A stretch of DNA of 64,000 nt from Temnothorax longispinosus (taxonomy: Eukaryota > Arthropoda > Insecta > Hymenoptera > Formicidae), in contig NC_092361.1 of assembly GCF_030848805.1 (NCBI RefSeq), forward strand, positions 12,192,794 to 12,256,793, read 5' to 3'. Shown here in pieces: positions 13,029 through 24,397 of this stretch. Numbering within the stretch: the first letter of the stretch is position 1; each line of letters starts with the position of its first letter. Both the position numbers and the translations under genes were made by a program. The notes under the pieces were generated by a model. That model saw only the letters and a program-made list of their open reading frames with translations. It was not told where the DNA came from and did not search any database.

Positions 13029-13760
13029 ATGGGCAGCACGGACAAGGCCGTGATCACGGGGTTCATATGCAGGCTCTGCAGTAAGATGAACCGCTTCGTG
13101 ATCCATATATATGGGGAAGAGGGCGAGAGAATGAAGCTCGCCGAGAAGATAAACACCTATTTGCCGATCACGGTAATACTACGTGCCCCTATGCGCGTTT
13201 TACCCGATTCTCCAAGACGGTTAGGCATTTTTCGTCCGATACGAAACTTGATTGATTTTCACTTCTCGCACTTTGCATAGATCTTTATCTAGAGGCAATG
13301 CAATAAGTATCTACAAAAAAAAAAGATTCCTTGTACTGTAATGGATGTAGGTAGCCTATGGTTTTTTAAAACTTACTTTATTTTATCTCCCCATGTACTT
13401 CATAAATCTAGGGCATCGACATTATTTTGTTATATTTTGTGGGAACATATACATTGACATTGTCCTTTTCATGTGTACAAATAATTTTTATGACAAACCA
13501 CTTTGTCTACATAATTTGACATTTACGTTATCTTTATAATAAAACAATTTTGTACGTTTTTGCAGGTAAACATGAATGACCCGCTGCCAAAGACTGCATG
13601 TTTACATTGCATTGAACGATTAGAGGCGCATCACGAGTTAATGGAACAAATCATGTTCACCAGGCGGAGATTAAGCACCGACAATAAGACAACCGCAGTA
13701 GCATCTTCTTCCGCAACAACCGTAGACACAGCTCCGACATCTAGCCCACCTCCTTGTTGA
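13029..13760 (+). CDS. Small ZAD-domain protein without zinc fingers
   Basis: Two exons, 13029-13172 and 13566-13760, joined GT-AG in phase, giving 112 residues. It carries the zinc-finger-associated domain (ZAD) of insect transcription factors: CRLC at residues 14-17 and CLHC at 60-63 give the four zinc ligands, with the typical basic/hydrophobic stretch between them and a helical ERLEAHHELMEQI. ZADs normally dimerise and sit in front of C2H2 fingers. Here the protein ends with a Ser/Thr/Pro tail (TSSPPPC) and a stop, and no finger codons follow. The ATG follows an in-frame TGA (13023-13025). It may act as a dimerisation partner or inhibitor (inference), or be a short isoform. Confidence 0.8.
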
Positions 13761-14290
13761 CATGTGTAATGGAAAATTAATATATCCTTTCGCTCAATGC
13801 GCCATTCGTCAAGATTGGATAATTCCCATATAATTTTTCATTTCATTTGAACTAGTAGTAAGTGAGACGTGTAAAGAAAAGGAGGGTAAAGTAATATTTT
13901 ATGTGACATTATTATGTGACATATTACATTTCCTACGTAACACGATACTTCTGCATTACATGTTTTACGTTACTCGTTTCAGACAAGTATTCTTTGATGG
14001 TATTAAAAAAGCTTAAAAATCGTTCAATGCCAATGTCCACTACTATCTTCCAAGGGAACAAAATATCAAAGATATGGAGAAAGATTCAATGGGACAAGAG
14101 TATATTTCTTTATAAAATGTCATATAGACAGCATTAATTGTCAATTTGTACAAGAAATTATATGAAGTTATGTTCAGTTTTTTCTTGCTGATCTATGACT
14201 AATATGAACTGAAACTAAATTGCAAGAAAGTAATACTTTAAATGTAAAATGTTCTGGGCAAGCGCAATAATGTTGAGATAATCGAAAAAT

Positions 14291-14323
<33 letters not shown>

Positions 14324-14496
14324 GACACACATATATATGTCTGTATATACACATGTATATGCATATATATTCATATTATAAGGATGTATAAGATATCTGG
14401 CAGTATCCGAAGTATATTTGTGTGATTTCAAAATTTGAGAACTTTGTACAATAGAAAGTATCTCTGCAAAGATCTACTCGACCTCTTATAAGCACG

Positions 14497-14586
<90 letters not shown>

Positions 14587-15197
14587 TTTGCTTTTATACT
14601 TTTTAGTTATTAAAGATATTTAACTTTTAAGATACAAGAATATAATACTTTGAATCTTCGCATATGATGATAACAAAATTATATGTGAAATCGGAAGCTA
14701 CAAAGTAATAAGAAAATACAAATCATAAATTTTGATACATTAAATTTGATACATTAAAAGGGTATTATTTTAGATCTGCATTATATAAAAATGATAAATG
14801 TGCAATTTATGGTCAAATCAGCACGATCAAATCAGATTTTGATTATGTTAAAATAATATATAATGACAGATTGTAGTTATAAAATGGAGGAGTTCTTACA
14901 GAATTTATTTGCAAAATTTAAATTTTATATTTGTTATTTTCGAGATATTGTATGTTTGTTCCAGTTGGATAACATTATAATTTTACTCTGCTACTTTGGA
15001 TACTCGATACCCCATACATCTCTTAGTCATATATACATATTATTTTACGAATCTTACAATATTTTTTCTTTAAAAATGTTTTATAAGATTCTTTAACTAT
15101 CTTTAGTGAAATACTGTTGTATCTTCAATGTATCAATTCTACTGATGTACAAAGATATATATTATACTCCTGGAAAACAATCTTTATGCGATACTAT
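13761..15197 (+). other. Likely long 3' UTR plus microsatellites
   Basis: No coding pattern. Contains a CA run (14292-14320) and a long TA run (about 14511-14582). Candidate AATAAA signals appear only further on (around 15690-15790), so part or all of this may be the 3' UTR of the ZAD gene. That is inference from position. Confidence 0.4.
14511..14582. repeat. (TA)n microsatellite
   Basis: A nearly pure AT/TA run directly after a poly-A stretch. Confidence 0.97.
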
Positions 15198-15310
15198 GGG
15201 AGCTTTCCAGCCAGCGATACAGGTCGACACAAACATCGTTCTATCTTCCTTTTTTGGCAATGAGTAACAAAGACTTGTGCGGACTTGTGTCGCTTGCTGG
15301 AAAGCTCCCA
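15198..15310. mobile_element. Short hairpin element
   Basis: Inverted repeat: GGGAGCTTTCCAGC at the left pairs with GCTGGAAAGCTCCC at the right, with weaker pairing inward. Its size and form suit a foldback MITE. Its termini differ from the CCAAT-core families. Confidence 0.75.
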
Positions 15311-16042
15311 TATTGTATAATGTAGAAATTTGTTAGCCATAGAAAATTAGGGCATGTAAAATTAAGATATGGAAACTTGTATTGCATATAAAAGAAATAA
15401 GTCATATATATTTTAGTCATTGATTTTCACAATAAAATTTTCTGTTATTCGCTACGTTGATATACAGAACAAGTGATAAAAAAGATATTGTATATTATGT
15501 ATTATGTCTGTCATTAATGGTGCATTAATTAATCACGTTTAAAATTGAAAAAGTTGTCTTATTATTCTAATACAAATAAGTGCAAAGTACCATACATTTA
15601 AATATTTGTATAATTATATCATACGGTATTAACAAGTAGTTTTGCGTAAGTTTTACATCTTAATCTGTTCATCTTTGTTTGCTATAATGTAATAAATAAT
15701 ATGTATAACAGATTTTAAATATAATTTGTGACATTATTTTTATTTTACCTTCCGATACATTTTGATATATCCCGGGACTTATGTAAATAAAAATGCAGGA
15801 GTAATAACTGATATGATATGAGAGAGAACGTTGTTTTTTGTTAAGATAAGTTTATTTCTTATTTATTGACACAGTTAATGTTATGTGAAACAATGTTATC
15901 TGCTTGGCGACGCAAATTTGCCTTATGCTTATCATTATGTACTATTTCACATGTAATGTCATATGATTTACAGGAAGAATAATTGTTTTTAAAAGACGAG
16001 GATACATTTATCACATCTTTAACGTTTATCATAATGAATATG
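15311..16042. other. AT-rich, no gene seen
   Basis: AT-rich with possible AATAAA signals near 15690 and 15785. Nothing else was recognised. Confidence 0.5.
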
Positions 16043-16433
16043 CAGGGTGTTACTTAAGTAAGTACACTTGAAGGTGATATTTCTTGGCTTATTTTAAGAG
16101 GAAAAAGTCCTATAAACATGTGTCCTAAACTGCTTCGTTTTCAAAATACAGGATGTCAAAGTTGTGAAAAAAAAAATAAAAATTTCGAAAATCTGGAAAA
16201 CGTTTAAAAATATTTTATTCAAATTTGGTATGCGTGGATGTGGTATTAAGAACCATTTTCTAGTACCGATAAAACATTTTTAGATCCATCAGGAGCGTGC
16301 ATCTTTGACATCCTGTATTTTGAACGAAGCAGTTTAGGACACAAGTTTATAGATCCTTTTCTTCTTAAAATAAACCAAGGAATATCCCCTTCAAGTTTGT
16401 GTACTTACTTAGGTAATACCCTGTATAGTAAAA
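16043..16433. mobile_element. Foldback element with CAGGGTGTTACTTAAGTAAG ends
   Basis: The left end CAGGGTGTTACTTAAGTAAG pairs with CTTACTTAGGTAATACCCTG at the right, and the inverted repeat runs about 100 bp inward (for example GTCCTAAACTGCTTCGTT against AACGAAGCAGTTTAGGAC). No coding sequence. A diverged relative lies at 12230-12506. Confidence 0.85.
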
Positions 16434-17875
16434 TATACTAAAAATTGAAAGTTGTGTAAAACATGTTCGAAATTACAGTCATATGCTGCGTTCATCGCTT
16501 TAAGTGATAATTTGAACTGTCAAACAAGACTGTTGATACTTGATATATTCTTATAAATTTAAATTATCGAACTAATAATGTAATAGGTTCTATTAATTAT
16601 CATCTCATATTATGGCAATCATATTTTCTCCTTATAATTTATAAGAATCGCCAATTTATAATTTTTTCGACCTTAGTTACAAATTAATCTTTTTTCACAA
16701 ATTAAACTAGAATTTCTTATAAAATAGATTATACAGTAAACAGTATTATAGTTGAATGGTTGCATTATACGTCTGAACAATAATATATTTAAATTAAAAT
16801 ATATTTCTAAATAAAAATATATAAACTAAATAACTAATTATTTTTAAAATATTAGTAATGTTTCTAAAGCTCCAATTACACGTAATTATTATGTTGATGT
16901 ACTTTAAAAATATTAGAATAAATTTGGATTAATAATATTAAATGTATAAAATAGTGTATATATAACATTTAAGTGTGATTTATCATAATAAACATTGCAC
17001 AATTTTGAATTACTTGATTTAACATATACATGTATTAATGTGCATTTACATTCCCATATACCTAATACAAATTATTGAAAATAAGATGTTTCTCTCAACG
17101 TCAAAATGCATCCTCTAGTCTTTTCAAGACAATCATATGTTATTCTGCGACGTTTCTGAAACCATTATACGTTAAAATGCGCGGTTACGTCAGAGTGTGC
17201 AATCAACTATTAAAATTTGACTTATATATTCATACACACACAATGTAATACACTATATACAAAAACAATGTCAAGAAAACTTAACGCCTTTTGTTTTCCT
17301 CGGGGTTAAATGTTCTCACGTTCCATAGAGCTCATATTGACCTTTTATAAAAAATATATATTTATATGTACCTAAGAATGAAATTTTAAACATACATATA
17401 CGCGCACGCATGTAATATGCGCGCGTATGTCTTAAGAGAGAAAATGTATATATATCTATAAATCCTCATTCTCTTTTCAAACTAGATTTATATTTTTTAC
17501 AGATTTATCTTCATCTAGTGACATCTGATTAACATTTTCGCGATGTGTTTCTTACTAAAGTCCCATCTTTTTTGCATTTGTCTATAATTTCTTCATACTT
17601 GAAGCATTCTTCATGTATGTTGAAATACAAATATAAATGCATCTCTGACAAGTCTCCAATACGTGGCATACAGTAGTAATGATATACAACTATTCAATGA
17701 TGATGATAAAACAACGGGAGCTAAATGTAATATGAATGAGTAACCTAATAATATCGTTGAGCTGCGTTCACGATAAATTACTACATTAAATTGTAGATCA
17801 TGAAAGAAAAAAAGGAGAAAGAAATATGTCTTACATCTTGTATCTTTTAACAGAGAAAAACGATATTATTTACAT

Positions 17876-17879
<4 letters not shown>
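16434..17879. other. AT-rich, no gene seen
   Basis: About 1.4 kb of AT-rich sequence without a recognisable exon, repeat end or RNA gene. Confidence 0.5.
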
Positions 17880-17916
<37 letters not shown>

Positions 17917-17930
17917 TATATATATATAAA

Positions 17931-18005
<75 letters not shown>
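17880..18005. repeat. Interrupted (TA)n microsatellite
   Basis: A TA run with short interruptions, and the source of meaningless Ile-Tyr frames on both strands. Confidence 0.97.
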
Positions 18006-18009
<4 letters not shown>

Positions 18010-18328
18010 TTAACATATATAAATGAATATATATTAACATATATTCACTTACATATGTCGATGGCTTAGGGCTATGCATATTTCGAAGCGTTAAATCGAT
18101 CAAAAGAATAAAAAATCGATGTTTCGAAGCGTAGTCCACCAAATAAACGGCAGCCGGCAGCCAATATCAAACACGCAATTCTATTCGTTTTTTTATAATA
18201 TCGTTTTTACAAGGTTATAACATAAATTAAAATAAAGACAAAATACTTTTTTTGTATCTAATAATTAGCAATCGTTTTATTTCATACGCGTACTAATTAC
18301 AAAATTTTGTCATACAAAGATACAAAGA

Positions 18329-18331
<3 letters not shown>

Positions 18332-18386
<55 letters not shown>
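18332..18386. repeat. (GT)n microsatellite
   Basis: An uninterrupted GT run of about 55 bases. Confidence 0.98.
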
Positions 18387-18388
<2 letters not shown>

Positions 18389-20662
18389 CACATCCGCAAT
18401 ACAATGTACTAATGCTTTAAATTTTGCAATTCTCTAATATTTACACCTTTTGCTATAATATAAAAGACGTAACGTTTGATGTAACTATATGATCACTGTA
18501 TAATCCTTCCTTTGCTTCTTATCTTTTCTTTAACATTTTGTGAAAACAGCTCAACTACAACCGATATAATCATACTCAAAAAATGGAAGTGACAACCAGC
18601 TTAGATAAATTGTTCCCTAAAATGTCTTTACAGTAACACATCGATAACGCGCAGCCTTTTTTATAAAAAAAAAAAGAAATGATAAAGAGAAGTAAAATGA
18701 AGATCATCAGTTTTGATAATTTGTACTTTGCATCCGAACATGCAAAATGACAAAATAAAGGTAAAGATTTTTAACATTTAGCTTACGAGATTAATGAAAT
18801 ATATAATGTACAATAACACAACTATATTATATGTGAATAAACCTTATGACTATATCTACAGTTTATTTAAATAAAGAAAGATTGACGGTTAAATGTTACT
18901 TAAGTGATATTACATAGATAAAAATTGTCATGAGGTGGCTGGCGTGATTGCATGATGCCCGTGCCAATAATACCGTGCTTGTACAATAGTCCCATTTAGT
19001 ACTCGAAAAAAGAACAACTATCATTCAGTGCTGTCTATCACGAACAAGCTTGCTGCATTTCTGCTTTAGCTGCTTTCATCGCTGTAACAGAAACGTTTTT
19101 ACATTAGTTTCCATGTTAGCAAGATGGATATAAGTAAGACTGAATTTTTAGAAAAATTCTTACGTGAGATCCACGTTCGTTAGCAAATGATAATTTTCAG
19201 TAGGTACATGCATCACCTACTAATTGTTACTTTTAGACGTTTATCATACAAAGAGTAGCAAAAGTTAGTGTAATGGATCAAATGTTTAACATGCGAATGT
19301 AAAATTCTACTTTAAAATTGGTAAAAATATATTTGGTACGCAGCGTTGATTTTGACAAGTTTTCTGATGGCTTTCAAAGTTCAGGAATGGTTGTCAACAC
19401 TTGAAGGATGGCAAACAATCCATTCTTAGTTTGCAAGAATAAATTCATTGAAAAAAGGCACAATTGCGTAGCATCTAGTAGCATCATTTGCGAACGGCGG
19501 CAAAAGACTTAAGTATCAATAAGGAAACAATTCACCAGTCAGTTCTGACTCAAAATTCCAACACGGGAGTTGTACTGCAGAATCGACTAAAATTTTCATC
19601 GGATAAAGCACTGAAATGACGCGCCATCATCTCAACCGCCTATGTCGACTCAGAACTCTTCAAATCAATTATTGTACCTAATAATAAAACGTGATGCTTT
19701 CGATATGATCTAAAAATCAAGCGCCAAAGTATAGAGTGGTAGTCTTCTGGATTACAAAAAGCGAAGAAATTGCATTTCCAACGATCCTGAATCAAGACAA
19801 CGCTGATTTGTTTTTACGGAGGATATTATCTACCGAAAATTTGTTTTACATTATCACATTATCAAGGGAGAAAGTTTCATCCGAAGGTTACGATGTATTT
19901 ACGAAAGAGAATTTTGAGTATTGCTTTCGACTGCATATTCACCTTTGCATCCGCATGCCAATTCCACTACTTCTAAAAAAATAAATAAAAAAATAAAAAA
20001 TTAACTGTCTTTAAAAAAAACGAGCAAAAAACAATGTTGATTGCATCCAAAAGATTGATACATGTCCTTGAGAAAACTGAAAGAAAATACCGAGAAATCA
20101 TCGTTAATAAGCCGCGCCAAATAGTTTTTTGCTCGTTTTCTTTGATTTTCTTTTTCTTCCTTCATTGAATTTCCATCCCTAATAAAATGCGCTAACACAT
20201 CACGTACCGAAACTAGAGATATTTTGGGCAAAGTAGGTTGATTACAATCAAATTTTGTAGCAGCTTCCTTACATTATTCTGTGTAAAGTATCAAGATAAA
20301 GTCATCGAAAAGAGAATATTTTACAAGATACTTCATATTATGTTAAAAATATCACATGACAAAATTAAAAATATCTCAGGAAATTCTTAACGAAAGAGAC
20401 TTTATTATAGTGTTTTAAAAACGTCTTGACGAGGGTTATAAGAATATGTAATAAAAAATAGGGGGTCCAATTTAAAAAAATTTTTAAGGTGACCCTGACT
20501 CGACTTTAACGACGCCACCTAAGATCAAATTGATAAGGCCAGTAAATAGATTTTTTTAAGCCCTACAACCTTTGTCTGAAACAATTCTTCTATTTTGCTT
20601 TATTTTTTAGATATTTAGGCATCTGAATTTAAATGCCTCACTCTGTATATATGTAATATATG
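18387..20662. other. Intergenic; one dispersed repeat, no firm gene
   Basis: Mostly AT-rich. Bases 20280-20490 are the inverse copy of the old repeat at 10440-10670. A minus-strand TTTCTGTTACAG acceptor-like site near 19085 precedes a short frame (KAAKAEMQQACS, stop); it could be a terminal exon but has no visible partner exon. Bases 19736-19984 hold an open frame I do not recognise. Confidence 0.4.
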
Positions 20663-21385
20663 GGTGATTCAGGACCTCTCGTAGAATTCAGATCTTGCAG
20701 AAAGGATCATTTTTTTGTCAAGCAACCCATGTTCTCAGACGCGTTGTTTAGGAGCTGCGCGACCGCGCATATAGATCTTAATTTGTGATATTTTTTACAA
20801 TTATTAGATGCTTTATTTACTGTTTCAAGTACATTTGTAGACAGTTTACAGAAGGTTTTTAAAGTGTCAACCCTGAACTTGATTGCATTCTGCACTACAG
20901 TCGCAACATGACTTCAAATGTTCGATAGAGTCCGACAATCAATGTTACGACGATGTCATGAATTCAATCGGGTTCAAGGTAGACACTTTGAACGCCTTCT
21001 GTAAACTGTCTGCAAGTGTACTTGAAACAATAAATAAATAATTTAAATTATTTAAAAATGAGATGCTTATATATATAAGTATCAAAGATTATTAACGTCT
21101 TGACGATCAATCGGACCAAAACCAATGGTCGAATCGTCACGATGATTATTTGCCAATTGTAGTCGATGAAATAAACGTCTAATGTTTATTATATCGTTGG
21201 CAAATTACGAATGTATTTTTGAATAATTTATCTCATAATTGTAATAAATGTCACCTAAGACCCGTCTGCGCGGTCGCGTAGTTCCTAAATGATGCGTCAA
21301 AGAACATGGATTGCTTGACAAAAAATGATCCATTCTGCGAGACCTATAGTTCCTCAGAGTTTGATGCAGAGGTCCTTGAATCACC
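20663..21385. mobile_element. Foldback element, GGTGATTCAGGACCTCT ends
   Basis: Long imperfect inverted repeats. GGTGATTCAGGACCTCT at the left pairs with AGAGGTCCTTGAATCACC at the right. Inward blocks such as GCGCGACCGCGCA and CAGTTTACAGAAGG pair with GCGCGGTCGCG and CCTTCTGTAAACTG. No long coding frame. It abuts the next transposon within about 15 bases, both in ATAT-rich sequence. Confidence 0.82.
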
Positions 21386-22129
21386 ATGATATATATATGT
21401 CGTAGACTTTTAGAAAAATCAGCCCGTTAGCTAAAATCCTAGGAACTTAGCTAAACGCCGGCCAATAAAATAATCAACCGTGGATTAGTGTAATAGACTA
21501 GTAAATTCAGTCTCTTAGGCTAACAACCGGCTGTTAGCCTAACGGCCTGACAAGTTTTGGGCAGTTAGAAAAATGATCATTGGATAGCATTGCGAATGTA
21601 AACAAAACATTTAAAAAGATTCGGAGAATTCAAATATAATATATGACAAGGTCATAACGGCTATATAATTATACTTTTAATATTTGTTATGACTTACATG
21701 TCATTGTTTTTAATATTGACTCGTTAGATTCAGTTCAATTTGAATTCAAATGGCAGAAGAAGCTCGCTTCTCATTCTTAATTATTTATTGAATTTTATCT
21801 ACTGACTACTCACCTTATAATTTGACGTGTAAAACTTACATTATGGTCTTTTGCGATTTCTGCCTGACTACCAATTATTATTTTATTTCACTATTGACGA
21901 TATACGAATATGTAAGCATACTAAATCAATTTAATTCACTTATTAATTTATTATTTATCTATTTATTTATTTTTGTTGTTTGCGCATTATCCATATTAAC
22001 CATTGTCTTCTTCTTTTGTCTATTCTGCCTTTTTATAACAAGTGAACACATGCTTCGTGTGATTAAAATGTTAGAAGAGCTTGAAAATTCCAATTCAAAA
22101 CAGATTATCTAGCTCTCATTATCACTATG

Positions 22130-22803
22130 GTAAGACGTATGAACTTGCGAAAATTGGGTCTGAAACGCGAATAATTGTAAAAAGACAAAACGCAAGCAAA
22201 CCAATGATTTATATGGAGGCACTTGAGGATTATTATGAGAAACTGATGGAAGTTCACATCCAAACTGGCCACGGAGGTAGAGATAAAATGCTTTATTATA
22301 TCAAAGAAAAATGGCGAATTACCAAATCACATGACATATTTCATATTTCTCACCTTGAGAGAAGCTGCTGCAAAGCAGTCAGCAAGTGGTGGTCAGGGGT
22401 ATAAAAAATGTAATTGTAAAATAGCCAAGAATCAGTGTCGGACGAACAGGTGTGCTTGCTTTAAGGAGGTTCGATCATTACTTTGAGTCAAAAAATGCGA
22501 TTGAAATAAATGTCATTACAGCGATCCCGAATTATATGCAATATTAGTATAATGAATTGTGGATGCTACGTTGACGCTCTCATACCCCAGTATATGTTTG
22601 TTAATATTCTATACACTAATAATTGACGAAGAATATAGCACGTAAGTAGCATCCACAATTCAGTATACTAATATTGCATATAATTCGGGATCACTGTAAT
22701 GACATTTATTTTAATCGCATTTTGACTCACAAGTAACGATCGAACCTCCTTAAAGCAAAGATTTTGTGCAACTCTCGTTACCACATGAGCTCAACTTGCA
22801 TTA
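22130..22803 (+). pseudogene. Integrase-type transposase C-terminal region, interrupted
   Basis: HIQTGHGGRDKMLYYIK resembles the zinc-binding segment of retroviral-type integrases as found in KRBA2-like transposon proteins. After a frameshift near 22354, a Cys-rich tail follows (GGQGYKKCNCK, then RCACFK). Removing the 285-bp insertion and one TTAA restores RCACFKAKILCNSRYH and then a stop, the usual Cys-rich ending of that group. The catalytic core is absent, so this is an internal-deletion remnant. Family placement is from memory of the motif, not a search. Confidence 0.65.
22465..22749. mobile_element. TTAA-flanked hairpin element nested in the integrase gene
   Basis: The ends GGAGGTTCGATC and GATCGAACCTCC are inverted, with long arms pairing inward (AATTGTGGATGCTAC with GTAGCATCCACAATT). 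Exact TTAA flanks lie at 22461-22464 and 22750-22753. Excising it with one TTAA restores the reading frame of the host element, which supports a precise piggyBac-style TTAA insertion. Confidence 0.88.
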
Positions 22804-23108
22804 ATAAATAATAATGTATAATAATGTATAATAATGTACATGTGTAATTAAATGTTTTGTTTACATTCGCAATGCTATCCAATGATCATCTTTCTAACTG
22901 CCCAAAGCGTGTCAGGCCGTTAGGCTAACAGCCGGCTTTTAGCCTAAGAGGCTGAAATTACTAGGCTATTACGCTAATTCACGGTTGATTATTCTATTGG
23001 CCGGCGTTTAGCTAAGTTCCTAGGATTTTAGCTAACGGGCTGATTTTTCTAAAAGCCTACGACATATATATATATAATTTTTTTTTGTTGAACAGTGTTA
23101 GAGATTTA

Positions 23109-24359
23109 TTATTGGGTACCTTCTCGTTCTCGTCTTCTTAGTTTCTTTCGACGTCTTTCTATAGCAGCAAGCTCAACCTTTACAGCGTTATACGTCTTTC
23201 GTAATTCAGTTAATTTCTGCTGTAGTACAGCTATTCTTTGACTACCATCCAATTCAGGATCTGTGAAAACATAATATAGCACATAGATTATAGATTATAG
23301 ATTAGTTTTAGAAAATATTCTTGTGCTCAGGATTAAAAACAATTAGACGAGCAAAGATTTTCATCATGTTCAACATGATGAAATCATACAAATGGGGAAG
23401 TATTATTATTTAACGTACCCAATTCAACGTAAAAATTGTACTTTGTTGGTCTCGGTGATCTTGACGAGTAGGTACTGAGATCGGGAACGTTGGTGATGGT
23501 GCTGGCATGATTTGTCGGTGTGTTGTTGACTCCGCAAAGATTGGATCCCTCACTAGTGTCGTCGCTGTCGCTCCCAGCTCCGTATCTGCCATGCCTACCA
23601 TTCTGTCTGCCAGGTTTTTTCGGAACGGTGCCGCCGCCGCTACCGTTACTGCCAGTGCTATTGCCAAAACCACTAACATTGCCACGGTTATTGGCACTAC
23701 CACCGCCATCACCGCCGTTGCCACCGCTGCCGTCACCGCCACTGCCACTGCTACCATCATTTCTGCCGCCACCACTACCGTTGTTGCTGCTATTATTGTT
23801 GCTGCTGTTGTTACCGCTGACACCGATACCGACACCGACGTCGACGCCAACACCAATGCCGACACCAATATCAACGCTAGCATCAACGCCAATGCCAATG
23901 CCAACCCCAACGCCAACGCCAAGGCCAATGCCATCACCGACACCGGCGCCGACACCAACGCTGCCGCCACCGCCGTTACCGCATTCCGAATTTTTTCTGT
24001 TTCTTTTGCGTTTCTTGGGTGACTGCATATCCTCAACTGTACGTTTGGCAGGCGGCTTAAGAATCTTGTCCGCGGAGTTACTTTCAGAGTTAGGTAGGGT
24101 GTCGTCCTCACTGAAGCCTAGGCCCTTGCCCGCGCTGTCGTTATCCGCCTCGGAGCTGTCGCGATTAAGCTTGACGTTATCCTCGGAAGTAGGCGACGAA
24201 CCACCGGTTCTCTCGTCTCTAGGCGAGCCCGAAATGTTGGAAATGCTCGAATCGGGTGTCGTCGGCGGCGTATTGTCCATCACCGGTGCGGCTTCGTTGC
24301 TCTCTCGTCGTTGTGGTGGTATCAGAGCCAACACGTGCTGTTGCTGTTGATGATGTTGC

Positions 24360-24397
<38 letters not shown>

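Larger units (their letters stand above)
21399..23063. mobile_element. Transposon with about 214-bp inverted repeats and integrase remnant
   Basis: Terminal inverted repeats at 21399-21613 and 22851-23063, near-identical, beginning GTCGTAG and reading AGAAAAATCAGCCCGTTAGC inward. The flanks are ATAT-rich, so the target duplication cannot be read. The interior encodes a short hydrophobic frame (21822-22112) and a broken integrase-like gene. A separate 285-bp element (22465-22749) has landed in that gene. The element sits just 3' of ARID4. Confidence 0.85.

Noticed and set aside
12702..13106. Minus-strand frame of 134 residues opposite the ZAD first exon
   Set aside because: Mostly antisense to the 5' UTR and ZAD codons; no family match.
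17826..18142. Ile/Tyr-rich frames on both strands
   Set aside because: Translations of a TA microsatellite.
21822..22112. Hydrophobic 96-residue frame as a possible membrane protein gene
   Set aside because: Lies inside a decayed transposon in AT-rich DNA, which gives Phe/Leu/Ile frames by composition. No start or splice support.
23410..24350. Long antisense and alternate frames (up to 276 residues) over the ARID4 3' part
   Set aside because: They come from the Gly-Val, Gly/Asn/Ser and Gln repeats of ARID4, and the Pro/Leu/Ala composition is the mirror of those repeats.
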